Shown here: positions 1 through 5,922 of the stretch, in pieces
How positions within the stretch are numbered: the first letter of the stretch is position 1
How the letters are laid out: each line of letters begins with the position of its first letter
Source: Pseudomonadota bacterium
Lineage (GTDB): Bacteria; Pseudomonadota; Alphaproteobacteria; Caulobacterales; Caulobacteraceae
NCBI GenBank assembly: GCA_023445705.1
Contig: JAEXKM010000243.1
Location: forward strand, 1-10,456
Length of the DNA stretch: 10,456 bases
Direction of reading: 5' to 3'
The notes under the pieces: model-generated
Database searches by the model: none
Told to the model about the DNA's origin: nothing
What the model saw: the letters and a program-made list of their open reading frames with translations, nothing else
Made by a program: the position numbers and the translations under genes

Positions 1-199
1 TGCGGACCTGATCCTCGGCTTCCTCGTGGTCGTGATCGACGGCGGAGGTGCGGGCGCGAACGCGGCGATTGCGAACGGCTTCGTCGGGATCGAATTCCGT
101 GCCGCACTTAGGGCAGACGGCGGGACGGCGCTGCAGGTCGTAGAATTTCGCCTGGCAGTTGGGGCAAATCTGCTTTGCGCCCAGTTCGGGATTGGCCAA
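1..199 (-). CDS. FYDLN-type zinc-ribbon protein (TIGR02300-like), 5' part
   Basis: This is the N-terminal 66 residues of a minus-strand gene that continues past the left edge. The protein begins MANPELGAKQICPNCQAKFY. It has a four-cysteine zinc ribbon: CPNC at residues 12-15 and CPKC at 29-32. Between them is FYDLQ, a variant of the FYDLN motif that names the family, and after it comes EFDPDE and an Arg-rich stretch leading into an acidic His/Asp/Glu segment. These traits match the small alphaproteobacterial TIGR02300/FYDLN-acid proteins, which have no established biochemical role and often sit divergently beside aroA, as here. The start must be TTG at 199-197: there is no in-frame ATG, an in-frame TAG lies five codons upstream (214-212), and AGAGG (213-209) sits nine bases before the TTG. 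The function is unknown; metal or nucleic-acid binding is only an inference from the ribbon. Confidence 0.9.
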   Translation of the reverse strand, partial: MANPELGAKQICPNCQAKFYDLQRRPAVCPKCGTEFDPDEAVRNRRVRARTSAVDHDHEEAEDQVR

Positions 200-320
200 G
201 GGGCTGCGCCTCTAGCGAGTTTTTGAATTGAAGCCGGCTCCCTTGCCACGGGCCGGGAGCGCTGTCAAAAGCAAACCCCTTTCGAAAAAACAGCAAGCCC
301 CAAGGAGGCTTGAGCATTCC
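200..320. promoter_or_regulatory. Divergent intergenic region between zinc-ribbon gene and aroA
   Basis: This 121-bp gap separates two divergent start codons and should therefore hold promoters for both directions. A 6-bp inverted repeat, GCTCCC (237-242) and GGGAGC (255-260), flanks a 12-base loop. A possible plus-strand promoter is TTGCCA (243-248) followed 12 bases later by GCTGTCAA (261-268), a partial match to the Caulobacter-type GCTANAWC -10 element. The match is weak and I would not rely on it. On the minus strand GCTAGA (216-211) resembles the same -10 element but overlaps the ribosome binding site of the zinc-ribbon gene. Confidence 0.35.
302..308 (+). promoter_or_regulatory. Shine-Dalgarno site of aroA
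   Basis: AAGGAGG is the strongest ribosome binding site in the window. It lies 12 bases before ATG 321, slightly farther than ideal. It supports ATG 321 as the aroA start over an upstream in-frame ATG at 228. The nearer TTG at 310-312 is out of frame. Confidence 0.7.
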
Positions 321-1643
321 ATGACGTCGGCAGGACTGACCGCAAAGCGCGGCGGCCCGCTGCGGGGCTGCGTGCGCGCCCCAGGCGACAAATCGATCTC
401 GCACCGTTCTTTGATCCTGGGCGCGCTAGCGTCCGGCGTGACGGAGATCGAAGGACTTCTCGAAGGGGACGACGTGCTGCGCACCGCCGCTGCGATGCGC
501 GCCTTTGGCGCTACGGTCGAGCGCCAGGGCGAGGGGCGGTGGCGCGTCGAGGGCCAGGGCGGCTTTTCCGAACCCGCGGACGTGATCGACTGCGGCAACG
601 CCGGCACCGGCGTGCGCCTGATCCTGGGCGCCATGGCGGGCTTTCCGTTCGCAGCGACCTTCACCGGGGACGAGTCCCTGCGCAGCCGGCCGATGCGCCG
701 GGTGCTGGGTCCGTTGTCGCAGATGGGCGTGAGCTGGATCGGCCGCTCGAACGGGCGGTTGCCGCTGACGCTGCAAGGCGGGGCGCTGAAGCATCTGTCC
801 TACCGCCTGCCCGAGCCTTCGGCCCAGGTGAAGTCGGCGGTGCTGCTGGCCGGCCTGCACGCCGAGGGCGGGGCGCAGGTGATCGAGCCGGAGGCGACGC
901 GCGACCATACCGAGCGCATGCTGCGGGCCTTCGGAGCGCAGGTGCTGGTGGACGACCGCGAAGACGGCCGATGGATCACCCTGCCGGGAGGCCAGACGCT
1001 GACCGGAACCAGGGTGCGCGTTCCGGGCGATCCTTCGTCGGCGGCCTTCCCGCTGGTTGCGGCCCTGGTGACCCCCGGTTCGGAAGTGACGGTCGAGGGC
1101 GTGCTGCTGAACGAACTGCGCACGGGCCTCTTCACGACCCTGCAGGAGATGGGCGCGGATCTCGTGATCTCGAACGTTCGCGAGGAAAGCGGCGAGCAGG
1201 TGGGCGATATCACCGCTCGGCACTCGGCCCTCAAGGGCGTCGAGGTGCCGCCGGAGCGCGCGCCGTCCATGATCGACGAGTACCCGATCCTCGCGGTCGC
1301 CGCGGCCTTCGCCGAGGGCGCGACGGTGATGCGCGGCATCGGAGAGATGCGCGTGAAGGAAAGCGACCGCATCGCCCTGATGGCCGCTGGCCTCGCCGCC
1401 AACGGCGTGGGCGTCGAGGAGGAGCCTGAGGGCTTGATCGTCATCGGCTCGGTTAGGGGCAATCACAACGTCGCCGGCGGGGCGCGAGTGACGACCAAGG
1501 GCGATCACCGGATCGCCATGTCGCACCTGATCATGGGCCTGGCCGCCGATAAGCCGGTGGCCGTCGACGAGCCCGGCATGATCGCCACCAGCTTCCCCGG
1601 CTTCGTGGATCTGATGGGCGGCATGGGGGCGGAGATCTCGTGA
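321..1643 (+). CDS. aroA: 3-phosphoshikimate 1-carboxyvinyltransferase (EPSP synthase), CP4-like
   Basis: EPSP synthase transfers the enolpyruvyl group of PEP to shikimate-3-phosphate, the sixth shikimate-pathway step, in the cytoplasm. The 440-residue product has the usual length. Visible motifs are GDKSISHR (22-29, substrate-binding Lys24), GNAGTGVR (92-99), RPMRR (123-127), SAQVK (167-171), RDHTE (194-198), PSMIDEYP (315-322, catalytic Asp319), RVKESDR (344-350, Glu347) and GDHRIAM (394-400). It resembles the Agrobacterium CP4 (class II) enzyme closely, but the residue equivalent to CP4 Ala100 is Gly95, and the class II N-x-T-R motif reads NELR. I chose ATG 321 because of the Shine-Dalgarno site at 302-308 and because homologues begin near this residue. 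The stop codon overlaps the cmk start, so the two genes are probably translated from one message. Confidence 0.97.
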   Translation: MTSAGLTAKRGGPLRGCVRAPGDKSISHRSLILGALASGVTEIEGLLEGDDVLRTAAAMRAFGATVERQGEGRWRVEGQGGFSEPADVIDCGNAGTGVRLILGAMAGFPFAATFTGDESLRSRPMRRVLGPLSQMGVSWIGRSNGRLPLTLQGGALKHLSYRLPEPSAQVKSAVLLAGLHAEGGAQVIEPEATRDHTERMLRAFGAQVLVDDREDGRWITLPGGQTLTGTRVRVPGDPSSAAFPLVAALVTPGSEVTVEGVLLNELRTGLFTTLQEMGADLVISNVREESGEQVGDITARHSALKGVEVPPERAPSMIDEYPILAVAAAFAEGATVMRGIGEMRVKESDRIALMAAGLAANGVGVEEEPEGLIVIGSVRGNHNVAGGARVTTKGDHRIAMSHLIMGLAADKPVAVDEPGMIATSFPGFVDLMGGMGAEIS

Positions 1644-2284
1644 AGCCGCCCTTCGTCATCGCGGTCGACGGGCCCGCCGCCTCGGGCAAGGGCACCGTCG
1701 CCACCCGGCTGGGCGAGGCCTACGGCCTGCCCGTGCTGGACACCGGCCTGCTCTATAGGGCGGTCGGTGTGTTGGCGCAGCGCGCGAGCCTCGATTTGGA
1801 CGACGAGGCCGCGACGGCGGCGGTCGCCCAGCGCCTGGAGGCCGGTCTGCTGGACGATCCCGGCTTCCGGACCCGAGGCGCGGGGGAAGCGGCCAGCCGT
1901 GTGGCGGTGCATCCCGCGGTTCGGGCCGCGCTCCTGAAGCTGCAGCAGGATTTTGCGGCCCAGCCCTCGGTGATCGACGGGCGCGATATCGGCACGGTCA
2001 TCGCCCCGCAGGCGCCGGCCAAGCTTTATGTGACCGCCAGCCCCGAGGTGCGGGCCGAGCGCCGGTGTAAGCAGCTCAAGGGCCAGGGCGAAGCGGTGAC
2101 CTATGAGGACGTGCTGGCCGACATCCGCAAACGCGACGAGCGCGACGGGGGCCGCGAGAGTGCGCCCATGCGTCCGGCTGAGGACGCCGTCTTGCTGGAC
2201 ACCAGCGAAATGACTATAGAGCAGGTCACCGATGCGGCCCGCCGCATCGTCGAGGCGGCGCGCGCGCGCTGGGAGCAATCCTAG
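1640..2284 (+). CDS. cmk: Cytidylate kinase (CMP/dCMP kinase)
   Basis: Cmk phosphorylates CMP and dCMP with ATP in pyrimidine nucleotide recycling. The 214-residue protein begins MKPPFVIAVDGPAASGKGTV, with the P-loop GPAASGKGT at residues 11-19. It continues with LDTGLLYRAV (33-42), the NMP-binding DGRDIGTVI (113-121) and a C-terminal IRKRDERDGGR stretch followed by LLDTS, all typical of the family. It is slightly shorter than the E. coli enzyme (about 227 residues). The GTG start at 1640 overlaps the aroA TGA stop (sequence GTGA), a sign of translational coupling. No other start fits, because the P-loop begins only ten residues in. aroA-cmk-rpsA-ihfB order is conserved in many Proteobacteria, and a 178-bp gap separates cmk from rpsA. 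Confidence 0.96.
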   Translation: MKPPFVIAVDGPAASGKGTVATRLGEAYGLPVLDTGLLYRAVGVLAQRASLDLDDEAATAAVAQRLEAGLLDDPGFRTRGAGEAASRVAVHPAVRAALLKLQQDFAAQPSVIDGRDIGTVIAPQAPAKLYVTASPEVRAERRCKQLKGQGEAVTYEDVLADIRKRDERDGGRESAPMRPAEDAVLLDTSEMTIEQVTDAARRIVEAARARWEQS

Positions 2285-2462
2285 TCACGCAAATCCAACC
2301 GCGCCTTTCCCTCTGACGGCTGCGGGCGAATTCACCGGCGCGGGGTTCCCGCGTCATCGGTTGCAACCCTTAAACCGACGCCAGGACTCCGTCCGAACTC
2401 CCGTTCGGCGGGATCATGCCTTTTCCGGGGCTCTGGGGTCATTCAAGTACGAAAGAACATCA
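2285..2462 (+). promoter_or_regulatory. rpsA leader with two hairpins
   Basis: This non-coding gap precedes rpsA. It contains two compact hairpins. The first is GGCGCGGG (2337-2344), loop GTT, CCCGCGTC (2348-2355), eight pairs including one G-U. The second is CCGAAC (2393-2398), loop TCCC, GTTCGG (2403-2408), a perfect six-pair stem. Neither is followed by a T-run, so they do not look like intrinsic terminators. Just before the ATG the only purine-rich segment is GAAAGAA (2451-2457), a poor match to AAGGAGG. A structured leader with a weak Shine-Dalgarno site is known for E. coli rpsA, where S1 represses its own translation. The same role here is an inference. I could not place a convincing promoter in this gap. 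Confidence 0.45.
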
Positions 2463-4172
2463 ATGGCTGACGATCAAAGCCTGAACCCCTCGCGCGACGA
2501 TTTCGCCGCGCTGCTCGACGCCTCGATGGGCGGCCGTGACTTCATGGAAGGCACCGTCGTCAAGGGCGCCGTGGTCGGCATCGAAAAGGACTTCGCCATC
2601 ATCGACGTCGGTCTGAAGACCGAAGGTCGCGTGTCGGTGAAGGAATTCGGCATCGGCGAAGACGGCAAGCCGACCCTGAAGGTGGGCGACACCGTCGAGG
2701 TCTTCCTTGAACGCGTCGAAAACGCCATGGGCGAAGCGGTGATCAGCCGCGACAAGGCCCGTCGCGAAGAAGCCTGGACCCGTCTGGAAGGCGTCTACGA
2801 AAAGAACGAACCCGTCATGGGTACGATCGTGGGCCGCGTTAAGGGCGGCTTCACCGTCGACCTGGGCGGCGCCTCGGCCTTCCTGCCGGGCTCGCAAGTC
2901 GACATCCGCCCGGTGCGCGACGTCGGCCCGCTCATGGGCAAGGAACAGCCCTTCGCCATCCTCAAGATGGACCGTCCGCGCGGCAACATCGTCGTCTCGC
3001 GTCGCGCCATCCTGGAAGAAGCCCGCGCCGAACAGCGCACGGAGCTGGTCAGCCAGCTGCAAGAGGGCGAAGTCCGCGAAGGCGTGGTCAAGAACATCAC
3101 CGACTACGGTGCGTTCGTGGACCTGGGCGGCATCGACGGCCTGCTGCACGTCACCGACATGAGCTGGAAGCGCGTCAACCACCCGAGCCAAGTGCTCGCG
3201 GTCGGCGACACCGTGAAGGTCCAGATCGTGAAGATCAATCCGGACACCCAGCGCATCAGCCTCGGCATGAAGCAACTGCAGTCCGACCCGTGGGACGGCG
3301 TGGAAGCCAAGTACCCGGTGGGCGCCAAGTTCACCGGCCGGATCACCAACATCACCGACTACGGCGCCTTCGTGGAGCTGGAGCCGGGTGTCGAAGGTCT
3401 GGTCCACGTCTCGGAAATGTCCTGGACCAAGAAGAACGTCCATCCTGGCAAGATCGTCTCCACCTCGCAGGAAGTGGACGTGGTCGTGCTGGACGTCGAT
3501 CCGTCGAAGCGCCGCGTGTCGCTGGGCCTGAAGCAGGCCATGGCCAATCCGTGGGACGCCTTCGTGGCCGCCCATCCGATCGGCTCGACCGTCGAAGGCG
3601 AAGTCAAGAACGCGACCGAATTCGGTCTGTTCATCGGCCTCGACAACGACATCGACGGCATGGTGCACCTGTCGGATCTCGACTGGACCGTGTCGGGTGA
3701 AGAAGCGATCGCCAAGTACAACAAGGGCGACGTGGTCAAGGCGCGCGTTCTCGACGTCGACGTCGAGAAGGAACGCATCTCGCTGGGCATCAAGCAACTC
3801 GCCGGCGACCCGATGGAAGGCGACACCTACCGTCGCGGCCAGACCGTCACCGTGACCGTCACCGAGATCACCACCGGTGGTATCGAAGTGAAGTTCGGCG
3901 ATGACGAAGCCCCGATGACCGCCTTCATCCGCAAGTCGGACCTGTCGCGCGACCGCGCCGACCAACGTCCGGAGCGCTTCGCCGTGGGTGACCGCGTCGA
4001 CGCTCAAGTGACCCAGATCGACAAGGCCGCTCGCCGCGTGTCGCTGTCGATCAAGGCGCTGGAAATGGCCGACGAAAAGGAAGCCATCGAGCAGTTCGGG
4101 TCTTCGGACTCGGGCGCCTCGCTGGGCGACATCCTCGGCGCGGCCCTTCGCGAGAAGGCCGGCAAGGAATAA
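2463..4172 (+). CDS. rpsA: 30S ribosomal protein S1
   Basis: S1 binds mRNA on the 30S subunit and helps load structured or weakly Shine-Dalgarno-led messages. The 569-residue protein (E. coli S1 is 557) contains six S1/OB-fold repeats, roughly at 28-96, 116-181, 202-270, 287-357, 374-444 and 459-531. Repeats 3 and 4 carry the near-identical NITDYGAFV signature (211-219 and 296-304), and repeat 5 has the variant NATEFGLFI. The end is a short tail with a Gly/Ser segment and a final GDILGAALREKAGKE helix. The start is ATG 2463, giving MADDQSLNPS. The frame is open upstream as far as cmk, but the upstream residues look unlike S1. Codon choice is strongly biased towards C-ending codons, as expected of a highly expressed gene. 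It is followed by a strong terminator. Confidence 0.98.
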   Translation: MADDQSLNPSRDDFAALLDASMGGRDFMEGTVVKGAVVGIEKDFAIIDVGLKTEGRVSVKEFGIGEDGKPTLKVGDTVEVFLERVENAMGEAVISRDKARREEAWTRLEGVYEKNEPVMGTIVGRVKGGFTVDLGGASAFLPGSQVDIRPVRDVGPLMGKEQPFAILKMDRPRGNIVVSRRAILEEARAEQRTELVSQLQEGEVREGVVKNITDYGAFVDLGGIDGLLHVTDMSWKRVNHPSQVLAVGDTVKVQIVKINPDTQRISLGMKQLQSDPWDGVEAKYPVGAKFTGRITNITDYGAFVELEPGVEGLVHVSEMSWTKKNVHPGKIVSTSQEVDVVVLDVDPSKRRVSLGLKQAMANPWDAFVAAHPIGSTVEGEVKNATEFGLFIGLDNDIDGMVHLSDLDWTVSGEEAIAKYNKGDVVKARVLDVDVEKERISLGIKQLAGDPMEGDTYRRGQTVTVTVTEITTGGIEVKFGDDEAPMTAFIRKSDLSRDRADQRPERFAVGDRVDAQVTQIDKAARRVSLSIKALEMADEKEAIEQFGSSDSGASLGDILGAALREKAGKE

Positions 4173-4201
4173 GCATCGATCGCATCGCGATCTGAAGCTG
4201 G

Positions 4202-4234
4202 CGGCGGATCGGGAACCGGTCCGCCGTTTTCTTT
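4202..4234 (+). terminator. Intrinsic terminator after rpsA
   Basis: CGGCGGATCGG (4202-4212), loop GAA, CCGGTCCGCCG (4216-4226) form an 11-pair stem with one T-G wobble. It is followed by TTTTCTTT (4227-4234). It lies 29 bases after the rpsA stop and is the clearest rho-independent terminator in the window. It implies that ihfB needs its own promoter downstream. Confidence 0.92.
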
Positions 4235-4463
4235 GCCCGCATGCCGAGTGATGCAGCGGCGGCGGAAAATGCTCCAAAAGCGGCGAATGCCCGGCGCCGA
4301 TGTGTCCCGGACGTTGTTTGCGCCTTGAACATCGGGGCGGACTCGACCATGGTCCCGCTCGCTTCCAGCGCCTTCTTGCGAGGCGCGCCCGTTTGGCGAA
4401 CTATTGCTCGTTGTTGAACGCCTATGAGCCGTCTCCCCAACGGCTCGGGGACCGGAAATAGGC
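4235..4463 (+). promoter_or_regulatory. ihfB upstream region: palindrome and leader hairpin
   Basis: This 229-bp stretch lies between the rpsA terminator and ihfB, and I see no credible gene in it. It should contain the ihfB promoter because transcription from rpsA is probably terminated just before it. It contains a perfect 10-bp palindrome GACCATGGTC (4345-4354) and a hairpin GAGCCGT (4426-4432), loop CTCCCCA, ACGGCTC (4440-4446), which ends 17 bases before the ihfB ATG. Base composition is visibly less GC-rich around 4385-4425 (TTTGGCGAACTATTG and following), a plausible promoter zone. I could not fix -35 and -10 elements with confidence. Confidence 0.4.
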
Positions 4464-4745
4464 ATGATCAAGTCGGAACTTATCGCCCGCCTCGCGGAGG
4501 AGAACCCGCACCTGACCCAACGTGATGTGGAACGTGTGGTCGGGGTGATCCTCGAGCGCATGATCCAGGCACTAGAGGCCGATGGTCGCGTGGAGTTGAG
4601 GGGCTTTGGCGCCCTTTCGGTACGCTCGCGCGACGCCCGATCGGGCCGAAATCCGCGAACCGGCGAGGCCGTGGACGTCCGCGCCAAGCATGTGCCGTTC
4701 TTCAAGAGCGGCAAGGAGCTACGCGAGCGGCTCAACGCCGAGTAG
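4464..4745 (+). CDS. ihfB: Integration host factor subunit beta
   Basis: IHF-beta pairs with IHF-alpha to bend DNA sharply in the nucleoid, acting in replication, recombination and promoter architecture. The 93-residue protein is full length for the HU/IHF fold. It starts MIKSELIARLAEENPHLTQR, followed by the dimerisation helices, GRVELRGFGAL (41-51) and the DNA-binding arm GRNPRTGEAV (61-70). Pro64 is the residue that intercalates into DNA. Glu44 and Arg46 match the E. coli beta-subunit residues involved in sequence recognition, which favours IHF-beta over HU. The position downstream of rpsA agrees with this. A modest GGA (4454-4456) lies seven bases before the ATG. The alpha subunit is not encoded in the window. 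Confidence 0.95.
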   Translation: MIKSELIARLAEENPHLTQRDVERVVGVILERMIQALEADGRVELRGFGALSVRSRDARSGRNPRTGEAVDVRAKHVPFFKSGKELRERLNAE

Positions 4746-4770
4746 CAACTGGCGGGTTGACCTGGAAGCA

Positions 4771-4799
4771 GGGGCCGGTCGATCCTGACCCCCGCTTTT
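4771..4799 (+). terminator. Weak terminator-like hairpin after ihfB
   Basis: GGTC (4777-4780), loop GATCCT, GACC (4787-4790) can be extended by GGG (4771-4773) pairing with CCC (4791-4793) across a bulge. A TTTT run (4796-4799) follows closely. The stem is short and bulged, so it may only attenuate transcription. If real, it would partly separate ihfB from mscL. Confidence 0.3.
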
Positions 4800-4816
4800 C
4801 AGATCAACGGTGGCCC

Positions 4817-5221
4817 ATGAGCATCCTTACCGAGTTTCGGGAATTCATCGCCCGCGGCAACGTCATCGACCTGGCGGTCGGCGTGATCATCGGCGCGTCC
4901 TTCAACAAGATCGTTGAGAGCCTGGTGAACCAGGTGGTGATGCCGCCGATCGGGCTGCTGACCGGCGGGATCGATTTCTCGAAGCTGCAACTGGTGCTCA
5001 AGCCTGACGATCCGACCACCGCCGCCAACGAGCTGGTGGCGATCCAGTACGGCGCCTTCATCAACACCCTCATCCAGTTCGTCATCGTCGCGTGGGTGAT
5101 CTTCCTGCTGGTCAAGGCCGTGAACAGCCTGCGCCGCAACCAGGCCGAGGCGCCCGCCGCCCCGACGCCGAGCGAGGAACTGCTGACCGAAATCCGCGAT
5201 CTGCTGAAGACCAAGTCCTGA
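4817..5221 (+). CDS. mscL: Large-conductance mechanosensitive channel
   Basis: MscL is an inner-membrane pore that opens under membrane tension and releases solutes during osmotic downshock. The 134-residue protein is the normal family length. It begins MSILTEFREFIARGNVIDLA, with the amphipathic N-terminal helix leading into the conserved RGNVIDLAVGVIIGASFNKIV of the first transmembrane helix (about 13-43). The MPPIGLLTGG turn follows, then a periplasmic loop (about 50-76), a second transmembrane helix (about 77-101) and a charged C-terminal helix SEELLTEIRDLLK (119-131). ATG 4817 is chosen because the family starts here; the frame is open 60 bases further upstream but with unrelated residues. 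The ribosome binding site is poor. mscL stands between ihfB and trpF, where relatives often carry a lapA-like (DUF1049) gene. Confidence 0.96.
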   Translation: MSILTEFREFIARGNVIDLAVGVIIGASFNKIVESLVNQVVMPPIGLLTGGIDFSKLQLVLKPDDPTTAANELVAIQYGAFINTLIQFVIVAWVIFLLVKAVNSLRRNQAEAPAAPTPSEELLTEIRDLLKTKS

Positions 5222-5262
5222 ACCGACTTGGCTTGGCGCGTCGACGGGGCTAACTGCGGCCG

Positions 5263-5907
5263 ATGAGCGTACGCGCCAAGATCTGCGGGCTGTCGACGCC
5301 TGAAACCGTCCTGGCGGCGGTCGAGGGGGCGGCGAGCCATATCGGCTTCAATTTCTTTCCCAAGAGCCCGCGCTATGTCGCGCCGGAGGCGTCCGCCATC
5401 CTGGCCCAGCCGGCGCGCGCCCGCGGCGTGAAGATCGTGGCGGTCACGGTCGATCCGGACGACGCCCTGCTGGACGGGCTGACGCGCACCCTGCGGCCGG
5501 ATTTCATCCAGTTGCATGGCAAAGAAACCCCGGCCCGCGCCCACGAGGTCGCTGCGCGCACGGGCGCGGCGATCATCAAGGTCCTCTCCGTCACCGATGC
5601 GTCGGACCTCGCGCCGGCGCGGGACTTCGAGCCCGTCGCCGAACATCTGATGTTCGACACCAAGACCCCCAAGGACCATCCGCTGCCCGGCGGCGCGGGC
5701 CTGCGCTTCGACTGGACGATCCTGGAAGGGCGGCGCTTTGCACGGCCCTGGTTCCTGGCCGGCGGGCTGGACCCGTGGAACGTGGCGGAGGCCGTGAGCA
5801 TCTCCGGCGCCCCGCTGGTGGACGTTTCTTCTGGCGTGGAACGTGGTCCGGGACTAAAGGACCCCCTTCTTATCGCGGCGTTTCTCGACGCTGTCCGACG
5901 CGTTTGA
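5263..5907 (+). CDS. trpF: Phosphoribosylanthranilate isomerase
   Basis: TrpF converts N-(5'-phosphoribosyl)anthranilate to CdRP, the third step of tryptophan synthesis from chorismate. The 214-residue single-domain TIM barrel has KICGLSTPE at 6-14, with catalytic Cys8. It continues with IGFNFFPKSPRYV (27-39), QLHGKETP (83-90), FDTKTP (131-136, catalytic Asp132), FLAGGLDPWNV (164-174) and the phosphate-binding VDVSSGVE (186-193). The start at ATG 5263 places KICGL at its usual distance from the N terminus. No Shine-Dalgarno site is evident. It lies 41 bp after mscL and 15 bp before trpB, as the first gene of a trpFBA cluster. The indole-glycerol-phosphate synthase gene (trpC) and the anthranilate genes are not in the window. 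Confidence 0.96.
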   Translation: MSVRAKICGLSTPETVLAAVEGAASHIGFNFFPKSPRYVAPEASAILAQPARARGVKIVAVTVDPDDALLDGLTRTLRPDFIQLHGKETPARAHEVAARTGAAIIKVLSVTDASDLAPARDFEPVAEHLMFDTKTPKDHPLPGGAGLRFDWTILEGRRFARPWFLAGGLDPWNVAEAVSISGAPLVDVSSGVERGPGLKDPLLIAAFLDAVRRV

Positions 5908-5922
5908 ACTGCAGACCTTCAA

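Noticed and set aside
228..320. Longer aroA start at ATG 228 (31 extra residues)
   Set aside because: The extra residues do not resemble EPSP synthase, a strong AAGGAGG lies between the two starts, and the family begins near ATG 321.
2339..2408. Hairpins before rpsA as a cmk terminator
   Set aside because: Neither stem is followed by a T-run, and the cmk-rpsA pair is often co-transcribed, so a leader role is more likely.
2232..2462. Upstream in-frame extension of rpsA
   Set aside because: The frame is open back into cmk, but the residues are Arg/Pro-rich and unlike S1. MADDQSLNPS at 2463 is the expected N terminus.
2460..4277. 605-codon minus-strand open frame opposite rpsA
   Set aside because: It mirrors the S1 coding frame, is rich in His, Asp and Val from the reverse complement of S1 codons, and shows no recognisable domain.
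4426..4451. H-type pseudoknot in the ihfB leader (hairpin loop TCCCC with downstream GGGGA)
   Set aside because: The bases complement, but no linker remains between the first stem and the second pairing strand, so both stems cannot form fully together. At most they are alternatives.
4004..4735. Long minus-strand open frame across the rpsA-ihfB gap
   Set aside because: It is antisense to rpsA and ihfB coding sequence, and its product has a shadow-frame composition (Arg/Ser-rich). GC-rich genomes produce many such frames.
4757..4786. TTGACC as -35 element of an mscL promoter
   Set aside because: The hexamer is good, but no acceptable -10 sequence follows at a normal distance.
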